Shown: positions 18,300 to 26,514 of the stretch, piece after piece
Numbering within the stretch: position 1 is the stretch's first letter
How the letters are laid out: the number at the start of each line of letters is the position of its first letter
Origin: Pseudomonas sp. MYb60
GTDB taxonomy: Bacteria; Pseudomonadota; Gammaproteobacteria; Pseudomonadales; Pseudomonadaceae
Assembly (NCBI RefSeq): GCF_002979555.1
Contig: NZ_PCOZ01000017.1
Location: 1-64,000, forward strand
Direction: 5' to 3'
DNA: 64,000 bases
The notes under the pieces: model-generated
What the model was told of the DNA's origin: nothing
Seen by the model: the letters and a program-made list of their open reading frames with translations, nothing else
Databases searched by the model: none
Translations under genes and position numbers: made by a program

Positions 18300-19928
18300 A
18301 TGACCATCTCTCGACGTGGGTTCATCGCAGGCCTGGCGCTGACGGGCGCTGCGGTGCCGGCCGCTTTCTATGCCCATCGCGAGCTGACGCGCGAAGAAGA
18401 ATTCCCCATCACCCCCGGCGAAGCCACGGTGGACCTGGCCGACACCGCCGGCCAACAACTGGCCAACGCCTTGCGCGGCGTGTGGAGCCTGCGCCTGGAA
18501 GGCCGCGATGCCGGCTTGAAAGGCCTGCCGCTGCAAGGTCTGGAGCTGCTGCTGGACATCGCCCCCCGTGGTCGTGGCCTGCGCGGCTACCTGGACACCG
18601 CCGCCAACCTGCGCACCGACGGCGAACCGCGCTACCGCGTGCTCGGCGACCTGCTGACCGGGGAGGGCGCCGTGCTCTACTGGCGGTTGGTCGACCGCGA
18701 CTCGGCCCATGGCATACCCGCCTATGAATTCAAGATGACCCTCGATGAGGTCTGGGGTGCCTTTGCCAACGCCGGCAGCGGCACCCTCAGCGGGCAGATT
18801 TTCGAGCTGGACCGGCCTCTGGCGTTGGTCGAGCGCGACAACCGGGTGATCGCTCACAAACAGCTGTTCCCCGAAGCCCGCCAGCGCATCGGCCTCGCCC
18901 CGACCCTGCTGGCCCGGCTGATCGCCCCTGAGCACCGCCTGTTCCACCAGCTCTGGCACGCCACCCGTGACCAGTGGCATACACTTTCCGAAGATAAACG
19001 CGACGCCCTGCGCGGTATCGGCTGGCAACCTGGCCCTCGGGGCCTTGAGCGTGACGCCCGGGGCAAGCACAAGGACCGCAACGGCTCGGGCATCGACTTT
19101 TTCTTCATGCACCGCCACATGCTCGGCACGGCGCGCGCCCTGCAGGATCTGCCGTCGTGGCCGGCGTTTCCCGAACCGCAACCGGCACTGGAGCGTGATC
19201 GTCTGGGCTTCGTGCGCTACTTCGACAACCACGACGGCTTTGCCCTGCCTCCTACCTGGTCGGCGGCGGACGACAGCGAATACACCCAGTGGGTCAGCGA
19301 CATCAAGGCCGCCGAGACCTACCACAGCAACTTCCAGGTCTGGGAATCGCAATACCGCGACCCGCGCTACCTCGCCCGCAAGACCCTCGGCCAGCTCGGC
19401 TCGGAAATGGAGCTGGGCCTGCATGACTGGCTGCACATGCGCTGGGCTTCGGTGCCACGCGACCCCTCCAACGGTGTCCCCGTGCCCCTGGCCCGCGACC
19501 CCTCGGACTTTGCGCCACGCTGGTTTGCCGCCGAAAACGACTTTCTCGGTGACCCGTTCTCCTCCCACGTCAACCCGGTGTTCTGGCACTTCCATGGCTG
19601 GATCGACGACCGCATCGAAGACTGGTACCGCGCCCACGAACGCTTCAATCCCGGCGAAGTCACCCGGCTGGACGTCAACGGCGTGGCCTGGTTTGCGCCT
19701 GGCCGTTGGGTCGAGGTCGGCGACCCTTGGCTGGGGCCCGACACCCATGGCTGCAGCACCACCCCGGGTTTGCAGCTGGGCAAGTCGATGGAAATGGACC
19801 CGGAGACCATGAAGCTGGCGTTGCGCATCACCTTTGTCGCAGACGAGGGCCTGTTGCAGGGCCTGTTCAAGCGCGTGCCAAAGCGGCCCTGGTATGCGCG
19901 GCATTTGAAGGTGAAGGGGCGGGCTTGA
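18300..19928 (+). CDS. pvdP: PvdP, periplasmic tyrosinase that oxidises ferribactin
   Basis: Type-3 copper tyrosinase-like enzyme of 542 residues that forms the pyoverdine chromophore precursor by oxidising the D-Tyr of ferribactin. A twin-arginine signal, SRRGFIAGLALTG, opens the protein. The C-terminal half carries copper-ligand-type histidines: MHRHMLG near residue 269, LHDWLHMRW near 373 and FWHFHGWIDDRIEDWY near 427. These last resemble the CuA and CuB helices of tyrosinases. It is monocistronic, with its own PvdS box, divergent from pvdM. A 111-base gap separates it from the next operon. Confidence 0.93.
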   Translation: MTISRRGFIAGLALTGAAVPAAFYAHRELTREEEFPITPGEATVDLADTAGQQLANALRGVWSLRLEGRDAGLKGLPLQGLELLLDIAPRGRGLRGYLDTAANLRTDGEPRYRVLGDLLTGEGAVLYWRLVDRDSAHGIPAYEFKMTLDEVWGAFANAGSGTLSGQIFELDRPLALVERDNRVIAHKQLFPEARQRIGLAPTLLARLIAPEHRLFHQLWHATRDQWHTLSEDKRDALRGIGWQPGPRGLERDARGKHKDRNGSGIDFFFMHRHMLGTARALQDLPSWPAFPEPQPALERDRLGFVRYFDNHDGFALPPTWSAADDSEYTQWVSDIKAAETYHSNFQVWESQYRDPRYLARKTLGQLGSEMELGLHDWLHMRWASVPRDPSNGVPVPLARDPSDFAPRWFAAENDFLGDPFSSHVNPVFWHFHGWIDDRIEDWYRAHERFNPGEVTRLDVNGVAWFAPGRWVEVGDPWLGPDTHGCSTTPGLQLGKSMEMDPETMKLALRITFVADEGLLQGLFKRVPKRPWYARHLKVKGRA

Positions 19929-20039
19929 AAGCCCCCGTAACATGTCTGGCCCGATACACAGCACGTACATCCAATTTTCCCCACCCCCACGCCGGCAAAC
20001 TCCCCTCATCGCTGAAATTCTAAGGCAGAGGGACATAGC

Positions 20040-20630
20040 ATGGACCCAGCAACACAGACGGGGCCCGACGAAGTCGTCACCCTGGTGGTCAAACACCTGA
20101 TCAAAAAGGGCAGTGAGGCCGACTACGAAGCCTGGTTGCGGCGCATCGTGCGCATTGCCGGCGGCCGGCCTGGGCACTTGGGTGTCGATGTGGTGCGCAG
20201 CAAACAGGGCGGTCTGGCACTGTTCACCTGCGTGTTGCGCTACCGCTCCACCGACGATCTGCAAACCTGGCTCGATTCTTCCGAGCGCCAAACCCTCATC
20301 GCCGAAGCCGCGCCCATGCTGGCCGACGGCGACAAGACCGAGATCGGTGCGGTCAACGAATTCTGGTTTTCGCCGCTGGCTGAAGGCGTCGCCCCGCCGC
20401 CGCGCTGGAAGCAGGCGGTGGTGTCGCTGTGCGTGATCCTCCCGCTGACGCTGCTGATCCCGATCATCTGGGGCCCGGTCCTGCGCCTGCACCCGTTCCT
20501 GTCCAACTACGTGGTCGGCACCTTCCTGGTCACCGTGACTATTGTTGTGCTGGTGGTCTATCTGATGATGCCGGCGGCCACCCGCCTGTTCGCTCCCTGG
20601 CTTGAAGCCTCTGTAAAGGAAACCCTATGA
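20040..20630 (+). CDS. Antibiotic-biosynthesis-monooxygenase-domain membrane protein
   Basis: Protein of 196 residues with two parts. The N-terminal part (about 10-115) looks like a dimeric alpha/beta-barrel (ABM) domain, with opening VTLVVKHLIKKGSEADYEAWLRR. The C-terminal part has two hydrophobic helices, QAVVSLCVILPLTLLIPII and VVGTFLVTVTIVVLVVYLM. Such ABM-plus-two-TM proteins are common in pseudomonads but their substrate is not known. The stop overlaps the next ATG by four bases (ATGA), so it is translated together with the amidohydrolase. GAGGGAC upstream is the ribosome site. I cannot name the reaction; it may be a small membrane-tethered oxygenase or binding partner for the downstream enzymes. 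Confidence 0.75.
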   Translation: MDPATQTGPDEVVTLVVKHLIKKGSEADYEAWLRRIVRIAGGRPGHLGVDVVRSKQGGLALFTCVLRYRSTDDLQTWLDSSERQTLIAEAAPMLADGDKTEIGAVNEFWFSPLAEGVAPPPRWKQAVVSLCVILPLTLLIPIIWGPVLRLHPFLSNYVVGTFLVTVTIVVLVVYLMMPAATRLFAPWLEASVKETL

Positions 20631-22465
20631 ACGCCGATCTGATTCTGTTCAATGGCCAATTCCACACTGTGGACCGTGAAAACCCGCGCGCAACCGCGGT
20701 CGCCATCAGCCAGGGGCGCTTCGTCGCCGTGGGCACCGACGGTGAAGCCATGGCCCTGCGCGGCAGTGGTACCCAAGTCATCGACCTCAAGGGTCGCACG
20801 GTCATCCCCGGCCTCAACGACTCACACCTGCACCTGATCCGTGGCGGCCTGAACTACAACCTGGAACTGCGCTGGGAAGGCGTGCCATCCCTGGCTGATG
20901 CCTTGCGCATGCTCAAGGACCAGGCCGACCGTACCCCCACGCCGCAATGGGTGCGCGTGGTGGGTGGCTGGAACGAATTCCAGTTCGCCGAAAAGCGCAT
21001 GCCCACCCTGGAAGAGCTGAACCAGGCCGCACCCGACACCCCGGTGTTCGTGCTGCACCTGTACGACCGCGCCTTGCTCAACCGCGCCGCCCTGCGCGTG
21101 GCCGGCTACACCAAGGACACCCCGAACCCGCCGGGTGGCGAGATCGTGCGTGACAGCAACGGCAACCCTACCGGCATGCTGGTGGCCCGTCCTAACGCGA
21201 TGATTCTGTATTCGACCCTGGCCAAGGGCCCGAAACTGCCGTTGGAATACCAGGTCAACTCCACCCGCCAGTTCATGCGTGAACTCAATCGCCTGGGCCT
21301 CACCAGCGCCATCGATGCCGGCGGTGGTTTTCAGAACTACCCCGATGACTACGCAGTGATCGAGCAGTTGGCCAAGGAAGAACAGTTGACGGTGCGCATC
21401 GCCTACAACCTGTTCACCCAGAAGCCCAAGGAAGAGCTCAGCGACTTCCAGAACTGGACCGGCAGCGTCAAGCTGCACCAGGGCGATGACTTCCTGCGTC
21501 ACAACGGCGCCGGCGAAATGCTGGTGTTCTCGGCCGCCGACTTCGAGGACTTCCTCGAGCCACGTCCGGACCTGCCGTTGACCATGGAGCAGGAGCTGGA
21601 GCCGGTGGTCCGCCACCTGGTGGAGCAACGCTGGCCGTTCCGCCTGCACGCCACCTATGACGAGTCGATCTCGCGCATGCTGGACGTGTTCGAGAAGGTC
21701 AACCGCGACATCCCGTTCAATGGCCTGCCGTGGTTCTTCGACCACGCCGAAACCATCACCCCGAAAAACATCGAACGCGTTCGCGCCCTCGGCGGCGGCA
21801 TTGCGATCCAGGACCGCATGGCGTTCCAGGGTGAATACTTCGTCGAGCGTTACGGCGCCAAGGCTGCTGAAGCCACACCGCCGATCAAGCGCATGCTGGC
21901 CGAAGGCGTGCCGGTGGGCGCGGGCACCGACGCCACTCGCGTGTCCAGCTACAACCCTTGGACATCGCTGTACTGGATGGTCAGCGGTCGCACCGTCGGC
22001 GGCCTGGAGCTGCACGCCGAAGGCCTGCCGCGCCTCACCGCGCTGGAACTGTTCACCCACGGCAGCGCCTGGTTCTCGTCCGAGCAGGGCAAGAAAGGCC
22101 AGATCAAGGTCGGTCAACTGGCCGACGTCGCCGCACTCTCGGCCGATTTCTTCAGCGTCGATGAAGAAGCCATCAAGTGGATCGAATCGGTATTGACGGT
22201 GGTCGGCGGCAAGGTGGTCTACGGCGCCGGCGACTTCGAAGATTACGCACCGCCACGCGTACCGGTGCTGCCGGACTGGTCGCCGGTGGTCAAGGTGCCG
22301 GGTCACTGGCGTCCGAGCTCGCCACTGCAGGCTCAGGTGCACCAGTGCAGCGGCCCGTGCGGCGTGCATTCCCACAGCCACGAAAAAGCGCGCCTATCCA
22401 GCGTGCCGGTCAGCGACTTCCAGGGTTTCTGGGGTGCGTTCGGCTGCTCGTGCTTCGCGTTCTGA
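20627..22465 (+). CDS. YtcJ-like metal-dependent amidohydrolase with Cys/His-rich tail
   Basis: Amidohydrolase-superfamily enzyme of 612 residues, YtcJ/exoenzyme-regulator type. The metal-site pieces are visible: NDSHLHL near residue 64, RLHATYDES near 340, FFDHAE near 370 and GAGTDATR near 425. The substrate is unknown; relatives hydrolyse cyclic amides or esters. The last ~50 residues are unusual. They contain HQCSGPCGVHSHSHEKAR and end WGAFGCSCFAF, giving four cysteines and four histidines that could bind a further metal. It is the middle gene of a three-gene operon, four bases overlapping the ABM protein and 30 bases before the YcaC-like hydrolase. Confidence 0.85.
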   Translation: MNADLILFNGQFHTVDRENPRATAVAISQGRFVAVGTDGEAMALRGSGTQVIDLKGRTVIPGLNDSHLHLIRGGLNYNLELRWEGVPSLADALRMLKDQADRTPTPQWVRVVGGWNEFQFAEKRMPTLEELNQAAPDTPVFVLHLYDRALLNRAALRVAGYTKDTPNPPGGEIVRDSNGNPTGMLVARPNAMILYSTLAKGPKLPLEYQVNSTRQFMRELNRLGLTSAIDAGGGFQNYPDDYAVIEQLAKEEQLTVRIAYNLFTQKPKEELSDFQNWTGSVKLHQGDDFLRHNGAGEMLVFSAADFEDFLEPRPDLPLTMEQELEPVVRHLVEQRWPFRLHATYDESISRMLDVFEKVNRDIPFNGLPWFFDHAETITPKNIERVRALGGGIAIQDRMAFQGEYFVERYGAKAAEATPPIKRMLAEGVPVGAGTDATRVSSYNPWTSLYWMVSGRTVGGLELHAEGLPRLTALELFTHGSAWFSSEQGKKGQIKVGQLADVAALSADFFSVDEEAIKWIESVLTVVGGKVVYGAGDFEDYAPPRVPVLPDWSPVVKVPGHWRPSSPLQAQVHQCSGPCGVHSHSHEKARLSSVPVSDFQGFWGAFGCSCFAF

Positions 22466-22495
22466 TTACCCATACCCCCGTTAGGAGATATTCCC

Positions 22496-23113
22496 ATGGC
22501 TTACAACCGTTTGAACAAAGATGACGCTGTCGTACTGTTGGTCGATCACCAGACTGGCCTGATCTCCCTGGTACAAGACTTCTCGCCGAACGAGTTCAAG
22601 AACAACGTGCTGGCCCTGGCCGACGTCGCCAAGTTCTTCAACCTGCCGACCATCCTGACCACCAGCTTTGAAGCCGGCCCTAACGGCCCGCTGGTGCCAG
22701 AGCTGAAAGAACTGTTCCCGGACGCGCCGTACATTGCCCGCCCTGGCCAGATCAACGCCTGGGACAACGAAGATTTCGTCAAGGCTGTCAAGGCTACCGG
22801 CCGCAAGCAGATCATCATTGCGGGTGTCGTGACCGACGTGTGCGTAGCGTTCCCGACCCTGTGCGCCCTGGCTGAAGGTTTCGAAGTGTTCGTGGTGACC
22901 GACGCTTCCGGCACCTTCAACGAAACCGTCCAGCAAGCGGCCTGGTCGCGCATGACCGCTGCCGGTGCACAACTGGTGAACTGGTTCTCCGTTGCCTGCG
23001 AGCTGCAGGTTGACTGGCGCAACGACATGGAAGGCCTGGCCAACCTGCTGTCGCCACGCATCCCGAACTACCGCAACCTGATGAACAGCTACTCGGCCTT
23101 CACTGCCAAGTAA
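22496..23113 (+). CDS. YcaC-like isochorismatase-family hydrolase
   Basis: Cysteine hydrolase of the isochorismatase superfamily, 205 residues. The catalytic Asp is in VVLLVDHQTGL near residue 17. The nucleophilic Cys is in GVVTDVCVAFPTLCA near 118. The sequence is close in style to YcaC of E. coli and Pseudomonas, octameric enzymes of uncertain substrate. A strong AGGAGA site precedes the ATG. As last gene of the operon with an amidohydrolase it probably takes part in stepwise breakdown of an amide or imide. A REPIN follows 28 bases after the stop. Confidence 0.88.
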   Translation: MAYNRLNKDDAVVLLVDHQTGLISLVQDFSPNEFKNNVLALADVAKFFNLPTILTTSFEAGPNGPLVPELKELFPDAPYIARPGQINAWDNEDFVKAVKATGRKQIIIAGVVTDVCVAFPTLCALAEGFEVFVVTDASGTFNETVQQAAWSRMTAAGAQLVNWFSVACELQVDWRNDMEGLANLLSPRIPNYRNLMNSYSAFTAK

Positions 23114-23141
23114 CCTGCTCTCAAGGTAATTGGTGATCCCA

Positions 23142-23230
23142 TGTGGGAGGGGGCTCGCCCCCGATGGCGGTGGGTCAGTCACAGATGTTTTGGCTGACCC
23201 ACCGCCATCGGGGGCGAGCCCCCTCCCACA
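23142..23230. repeat. REPIN (paired inverted REP elements)
   Basis: Two REP units, TGTGGGAGGGGGCTCGCCCCC and its near-exact complement, face each other around a short spacer with GGTGGGTCAG / CTGACCCACC arms. The whole folds as one long hairpin. This is the classic P. fluorescens REP doublet. It lies after the YcaC-like gene and before a LysR gene. Confidence 0.9.
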
Positions 23231-23311
23231 TTTGCTTAGATCCCCATATTGGGTTTGTGGTGTTGCGACATACCCGTTATAAAGCCATCAAATGTCCACC
23301 GAGAAGCGACA

Positions 23312-24193
23312 ATGAACCCCTTCGAAGACATGCGCCTGTTTTGCCAGGTCATGGAATCCGGCAGTTTCACCGCCGCCGCCGAACAGCTGGGTCTGTCCAA
23401 GCAGTTCGTCAGCCGCCGCCTGATCCAGCTGGAAGACCGCCTCGGCGTGCGCCTGCTCAACCGTTCCACCCGCCGACTGGACGTTACCCCACTTGGCCAG
23501 AGTTATTACGAATCCGCGCTGCGCCTGCTCAGTGAAGTCGAGCAGGTGGAGCAGGGCATCGCCGGCCAGAACAGCGAGCCGCGTGGCACCATCCGCCTCA
23601 GCGCGCCATTGTCGTTTGCGATAGCCCACCTGGGCTGCCTGTTGCCGCTGTTCCTGCAGCGCCATCCGGACGTCGCGGTCGAGGTCGACTTGAGCGACCG
23701 CCCCGTGGACCTGATCGGCGAAGGCTACGACCTGGTGCTGCGCATCGGCACCCTGGAAGACTCCACCCTGATTGCCCGCCGCATCGCCAGCATTCCCCGC
23801 GTGTATTGCGCCAGCCCCGAGTACCTGGCGCTGCGCGGCACGCCGCAGCAGCCCGAGGAACTCGCCCAGCACGATTGCCTGCCTTACGGCCACAGCCGCC
23901 AGGTGCAGTGGCGCTTCAAGGGCAAGGTGCAGGCGCTGAACGTGTGCGGGCGCATGCGGGTGAACAACGGCGACTTGCTGCGCGACACGGCCATCGCCGG
24001 CTTTGGCGTGACCTACCTGCCAACCTTCATTGTCGGCGACGCACTCAAGGACGGTCGCCTGGTGACGGTCCTCGACGAGTTCGCGCCCGAAGACCTGACC
24101 CTCTCCGCGGTCTACCCCCAGCACCGGCAAAGCTCACGGCCGGTGCAGGCGCTGGTGGAGTTCCTGCGCGAGCGCCTGGCTAGCGGCTGTTGA
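23312..24193 (+). CDS. LysR-family transcriptional regulator
   Basis: Regulator of 293 residues from the ATG giving MNPFEDMRLFCQVMESGSF; the 21 residues before it in the open frame lack regulator sequence. The N-terminal winged helix spans about residues 1-60 (FTAAAEQLGLSKQFVSRRLIQLEDRLGVRLLNR, helix-turn-helix). The substrate-binding domain follows and is of the CrgA/PA subgroup type (LVLRIGTLEDSTLIARR). Its last bases overlap the convergent AraC gene by 14 bases. The target is unknown; the amidohydrolase operon lies just upstream, with a REPIN between. Confidence 0.9.
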   Translation: MNPFEDMRLFCQVMESGSFTAAAEQLGLSKQFVSRRLIQLEDRLGVRLLNRSTRRLDVTPLGQSYYESALRLLSEVEQVEQGIAGQNSEPRGTIRLSAPLSFAIAHLGCLLPLFLQRHPDVAVEVDLSDRPVDLIGEGYDLVLRIGTLEDSTLIARRIASIPRVYCASPEYLALRGTPQQPEELAQHDCLPYGHSRQVQWRFKGKVQALNVCGRMRVNNGDLLRDTAIAGFGVTYLPTFIVGDALKDGRLVTVLDEFAPEDLTLSAVYPQHRQSSRPVQALVEFLRERLASGC

Positions 24194-25217
24194 ACAACTG
24201 GCGGATCAGGTTTGGCGTGCTGCCAGTCCAGCGTTTGAACGAGCGGCGAAAGTTCGCCGCGTCGTTGAAGTTCAAGTACGCCGCCACTTCCTCATTGCTG
24301 TAGCCCTTGACCTGATACAGGTGCAACGCCACCTGTTTGCGCACCCGGTCAACCTGCTGCTGAAAACCGGTGTCATGCTTGTGCAGCTTGCGCTTGAGGG
24401 TCGCCGGGCTCATGGCAAACGCCAGCGCGGCCTGCTCCAGGCTCGGCGGCTGGCGCACCTGTTCGCGCAGATAGTCGTAGAGGCAGTCGAGAAAACTGCC
24501 GGCAAACCCCAACTGCTCGATCTGCTCGCGGGCCTGCTGGCGGGCCACTTGCCCCGCGGTGGCCGACGCACCGGGCCAGGCACGGGCGAGGTACTCGCGG
24601 GGGATGCTGAGCCTGTCCAGCGGGCGGCCGAAGCGTGTTTCTTCGCCCAGGTGCACCCAGTACTGCTCGACGTAGCGCGGCTCTTCATGGCTGAAACTGG
24701 CGGTCCACGGCAGGCGCTCGCCACTCAGCCATTGGCTCATGGCGACCAGTGAGGTCATGCCGGCTTCCAGCAGGAAACGCCAATGTTCGCCCGCGCCGCA
24801 GCTGTCCAGCCAGTAAAGGTAGGCGTGGTGCTCGTCCAGCTCCAGCTGCAGGCTGACCAGCGGGCTGAGCAGCACCTGTTGCTGGATCAGGATCTCCAGC
24901 GCCTGGTGCAGGTTCTGCGCATGGCCCAACGCATGGCTGGCGGCGCCGTAATAGCCGGGTAGCAGGCGTTGGCCGAACAGGAAGCTGCTGTCGTCGGCGT
25001 CGAGCAGCTTGCGACTGTTGCCAATCAAGCCGAGAAACTGTTGCGGGCTCAACCGCGCGGTGCCGGCCAGGATGTCCTCATGGAACAGCCCGGTGCCGCG
25101 CAGCAGGCGATGGCTGTCGATGTCCCGGGACAGGGCCAGGTCGATCAGCGTGGCGGGTTGGAAGTGACCGGGGATGAAGCGGCTGTCGGCTTCATACCAG
25201 TTGGTTTTCACGGCCAT
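24180..25217 (-). CDS. AraC-family regulator (OruR/ArgR-like architecture)
   Basis: Regulator of 345 residues beginning MAVKTNWYEAD; 23 further residues upstream in the open frame overlap the preceding gene and are unlikely to be coding. The N-terminal domain (about 20-200) is of the 'arabinose-binding-like' AraC type. The C-terminal domain holds two helix-turn-helix units (LEQAALAFAMSPATLKRKL and NEEVAAYLNFNDAANFRRSFKRW). It starts one base after the stop of the GGDEF gene, so the two form an operon. Inducer and targets cannot be told from sequence. Confidence 0.87.
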   Translation of the reverse strand: MAVKTNWYEADSRFIPGHFQPATLIDLALSRDIDSHRLLRGTGLFHEDILAGTARLSPQQFLGLIGNSRKLLDADDSSFLFGQRLLPGYYGAASHALGHAQNLHQALEILIQQQVLLSPLVSLQLELDEHHAYLYWLDSCGAGEHWRFLLEAGMTSLVAMSQWLSGERLPWTASFSHEEPRYVEQYWVHLGEETRFGRPLDRLSIPREYLARAWPGASATAGQVARQQAREQIEQLGFAGSFLDCLYDYLREQVRQPPSLEQAALAFAMSPATLKRKLHKHDTGFQQQVDRVRKQVALHLYQVKGYSNEEVAAYLNFNDAANFRRSFKRWTGSTPNLIRQLFNSR

Positions 25218-25218
25218 C

Positions 25219-26133
25219 TCAGGCACTTTTCGCAAGCGGCTGCTTGGCCCGCGCCAGCGCCAGGTTAAGGCGCTTGAGCAGCTCATGTGGCGGTTCGTCC
25301 AAGGCCATCACCACCGCTGTGGTCGCCGCCAATTGCAGGCGTTCGCCTTGCTGGCGGGTCTTGTGGGCCAGTCCGCGCACGGCCTGTTGCATTTCCAGCG
25401 CAATGACCTGGGCCTGACGTTCGCCGGTGTTGGGCAGCAGCACCACGAAGCGGTCGCCGGCCAGGCGGCAGAGCAGGTCCTGGCGGCGCAGGTTGAGCAG
25501 CAGCAAGTGGCTGAGGGCCTGCAACACCGCGTCGCCTTCGGCATGCCCGTAGGCCTGGTTGATGGCGGCGAAGTTGTCCAGGTCCAGGGCCAGCAGCGAC
25601 AGCGGTTGCTGCTGGTCGCGGCTGTCCTGCAGGCTGTCGGCCAGTTGGCGCTTGAGGTAGTCGGCGCCGGCCAGCGGGGTGAGTTTGTCGAACTGGCGGT
25701 GCTCGCGGAACAGCCGCTCGCGTTTCTCCATCTGCGCACTGATCGCCAATTGCTCGCGGTGCCAGTGGTAGATGCCGATGGTCAGCAGGATCATGCCCAC
25801 CGGCATCGGCCCGGACTCGAGCCAGTGGTCCCAGGTGATGCTGTCAGGGAGGCGGATGAACTCGTCGAGGCTGTCGATCCACCACGAGAAGAAGATGCAT
25901 GACAGGCCCAGCGCCAGGTAGTTGGTGACGCGTCCGGCGGGGCGACTCTTGAGCACCAGGCCAAGCCAGACCAGGGCGAGGAGGGCGGAACCGCCCTCGC
26001 CGAAGATGTCCAGCCATACCCATTCGCTGACGCTTTTCAGGTCGCCACAGGCCAGGTGCAGGATCAGCCCGAGGTTGGCGGCAATCAGCAGCGCAGTGAG
26101 CTTCCAACGGTGGGGTTTGAGCACGGAAAACAT
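25219..26133 (-). CDS. Membrane protein with degenerate GGDEF domain
   Basis: Protein of 304 residues with about four hydrophobic helices in the first 130 residues, then a GGDEF-like domain from about 150. The signature that should read GG(D/E)EF is LAGDRFVVLLP, so the catalytic glutamate/aspartate-phenylalanine pattern is altered. Other family stretches are kept (LALDLDNFAAINQAYGHAEGD). It is probably not an active diguanylate cyclase, and may bind nucleotide or act as a membrane partner. It forms an operon with the downstream AraC gene. I see nothing strong in its promoter region beyond a degraded REPIN. Confidence 0.8.
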   Translation of the reverse strand: MFSVLKPHRWKLTALLIAANLGLILHLACGDLKSVSEWVWLDIFGEGGSALLALVWLGLVLKSRPAGRVTNYLALGLSCIFFSWWIDSLDEFIRLPDSITWDHWLESGPMPVGMILLTIGIYHWHREQLAISAQMEKRERLFREHRQFDKLTPLAGADYLKRQLADSLQDSRDQQQPLSLLALDLDNFAAINQAYGHAEGDAVLQALSHLLLLNLRRQDLLCRLAGDRFVVLLPNTGERQAQVIALEMQQAVRGLAHKTRQQGERLQLAATTAVVMALDEPPHELLKRLNLALARAKQPLAKSA

Positions 26134-26250
26134 GGGCCGGCGTCCTTGGATGATTCGGTTGTGGGCGCCAGCACAGCAGATGGATGTGACGGTTGCGTGA
26201 CGGTGGGGGAGGGTCGAATCAGCTCATCCGTCCAGGCACTGAAAATCAAA

Positions 26251-26342
26251 AATATGTGAGGGTGCTTGCCCCTGATAGCGCTGTGTCAGTGGAAAATCAG
26301 GTGACTGACCCACCGTCATCGGGGACAAGCCTCGTCCCACAG
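26251..26342. repeat. Degraded REPIN in the 381-base gap before the phytate receptor
   Basis: ATGTGAGGGTGCTTGCCCCTGAT and ATCGGGGACAAGCCTCGTCCCACAG are two eroded REP units around CTGTGTCAGTGG...GTGACTGACCC. Mismatches are frequent, so this is an old copy. The gap it lies in separates divergent genes and also holds a Pho-box-like site; I see no other gene in it. Confidence 0.75.
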
Positions 26343-26423
26343 TTGATCTTCACAGGTCATATCAGCTCATTTCACCTCGAATCCGGGCTTGGAGCCCTTG
26401 TTTACAGGCCTTCGCGCCAAGCC

Positions 26424-26441
26424 CTGTCACAGAACCGTCAT
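26424..26441 (+). promoter_or_regulatory. Candidate Pho box before the phytate receptor operon
   Basis: CTGTCAC-AGAA-CCGTCAT, two 7-base direct repeats with a 4-base AT-leaning spacer, agrees with the PhoB consensus CTGTCAT-AAAA-CTGTCAT at 15 of 18 positions by my count. It ends 73 bases before the ATG of the TonB-dependent receptor. Phosphate control is what a phytase operon would need. Confidence 0.65.
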
Positions 26442-26514
26442 CCCCCGCACCTAGCTTGCCCTCCCAGTTGCCGGGCCTCTTGCCTGGCGCCAACGGATTC
26501 TTGGGGAGGATTGC

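Noticed and set aside
18288..20492. Minus-strand open frame of 734 codons opposite pvdP and the ABM gene
   Set aside because: Shadow of two real genes; it has no family motifs and no ribosome site, and runs over both promoter and coding sequence.
25219..26133. Active diguanylate cyclase
   Set aside because: The signature reads AGDRF in place of GG(D/E)EF.
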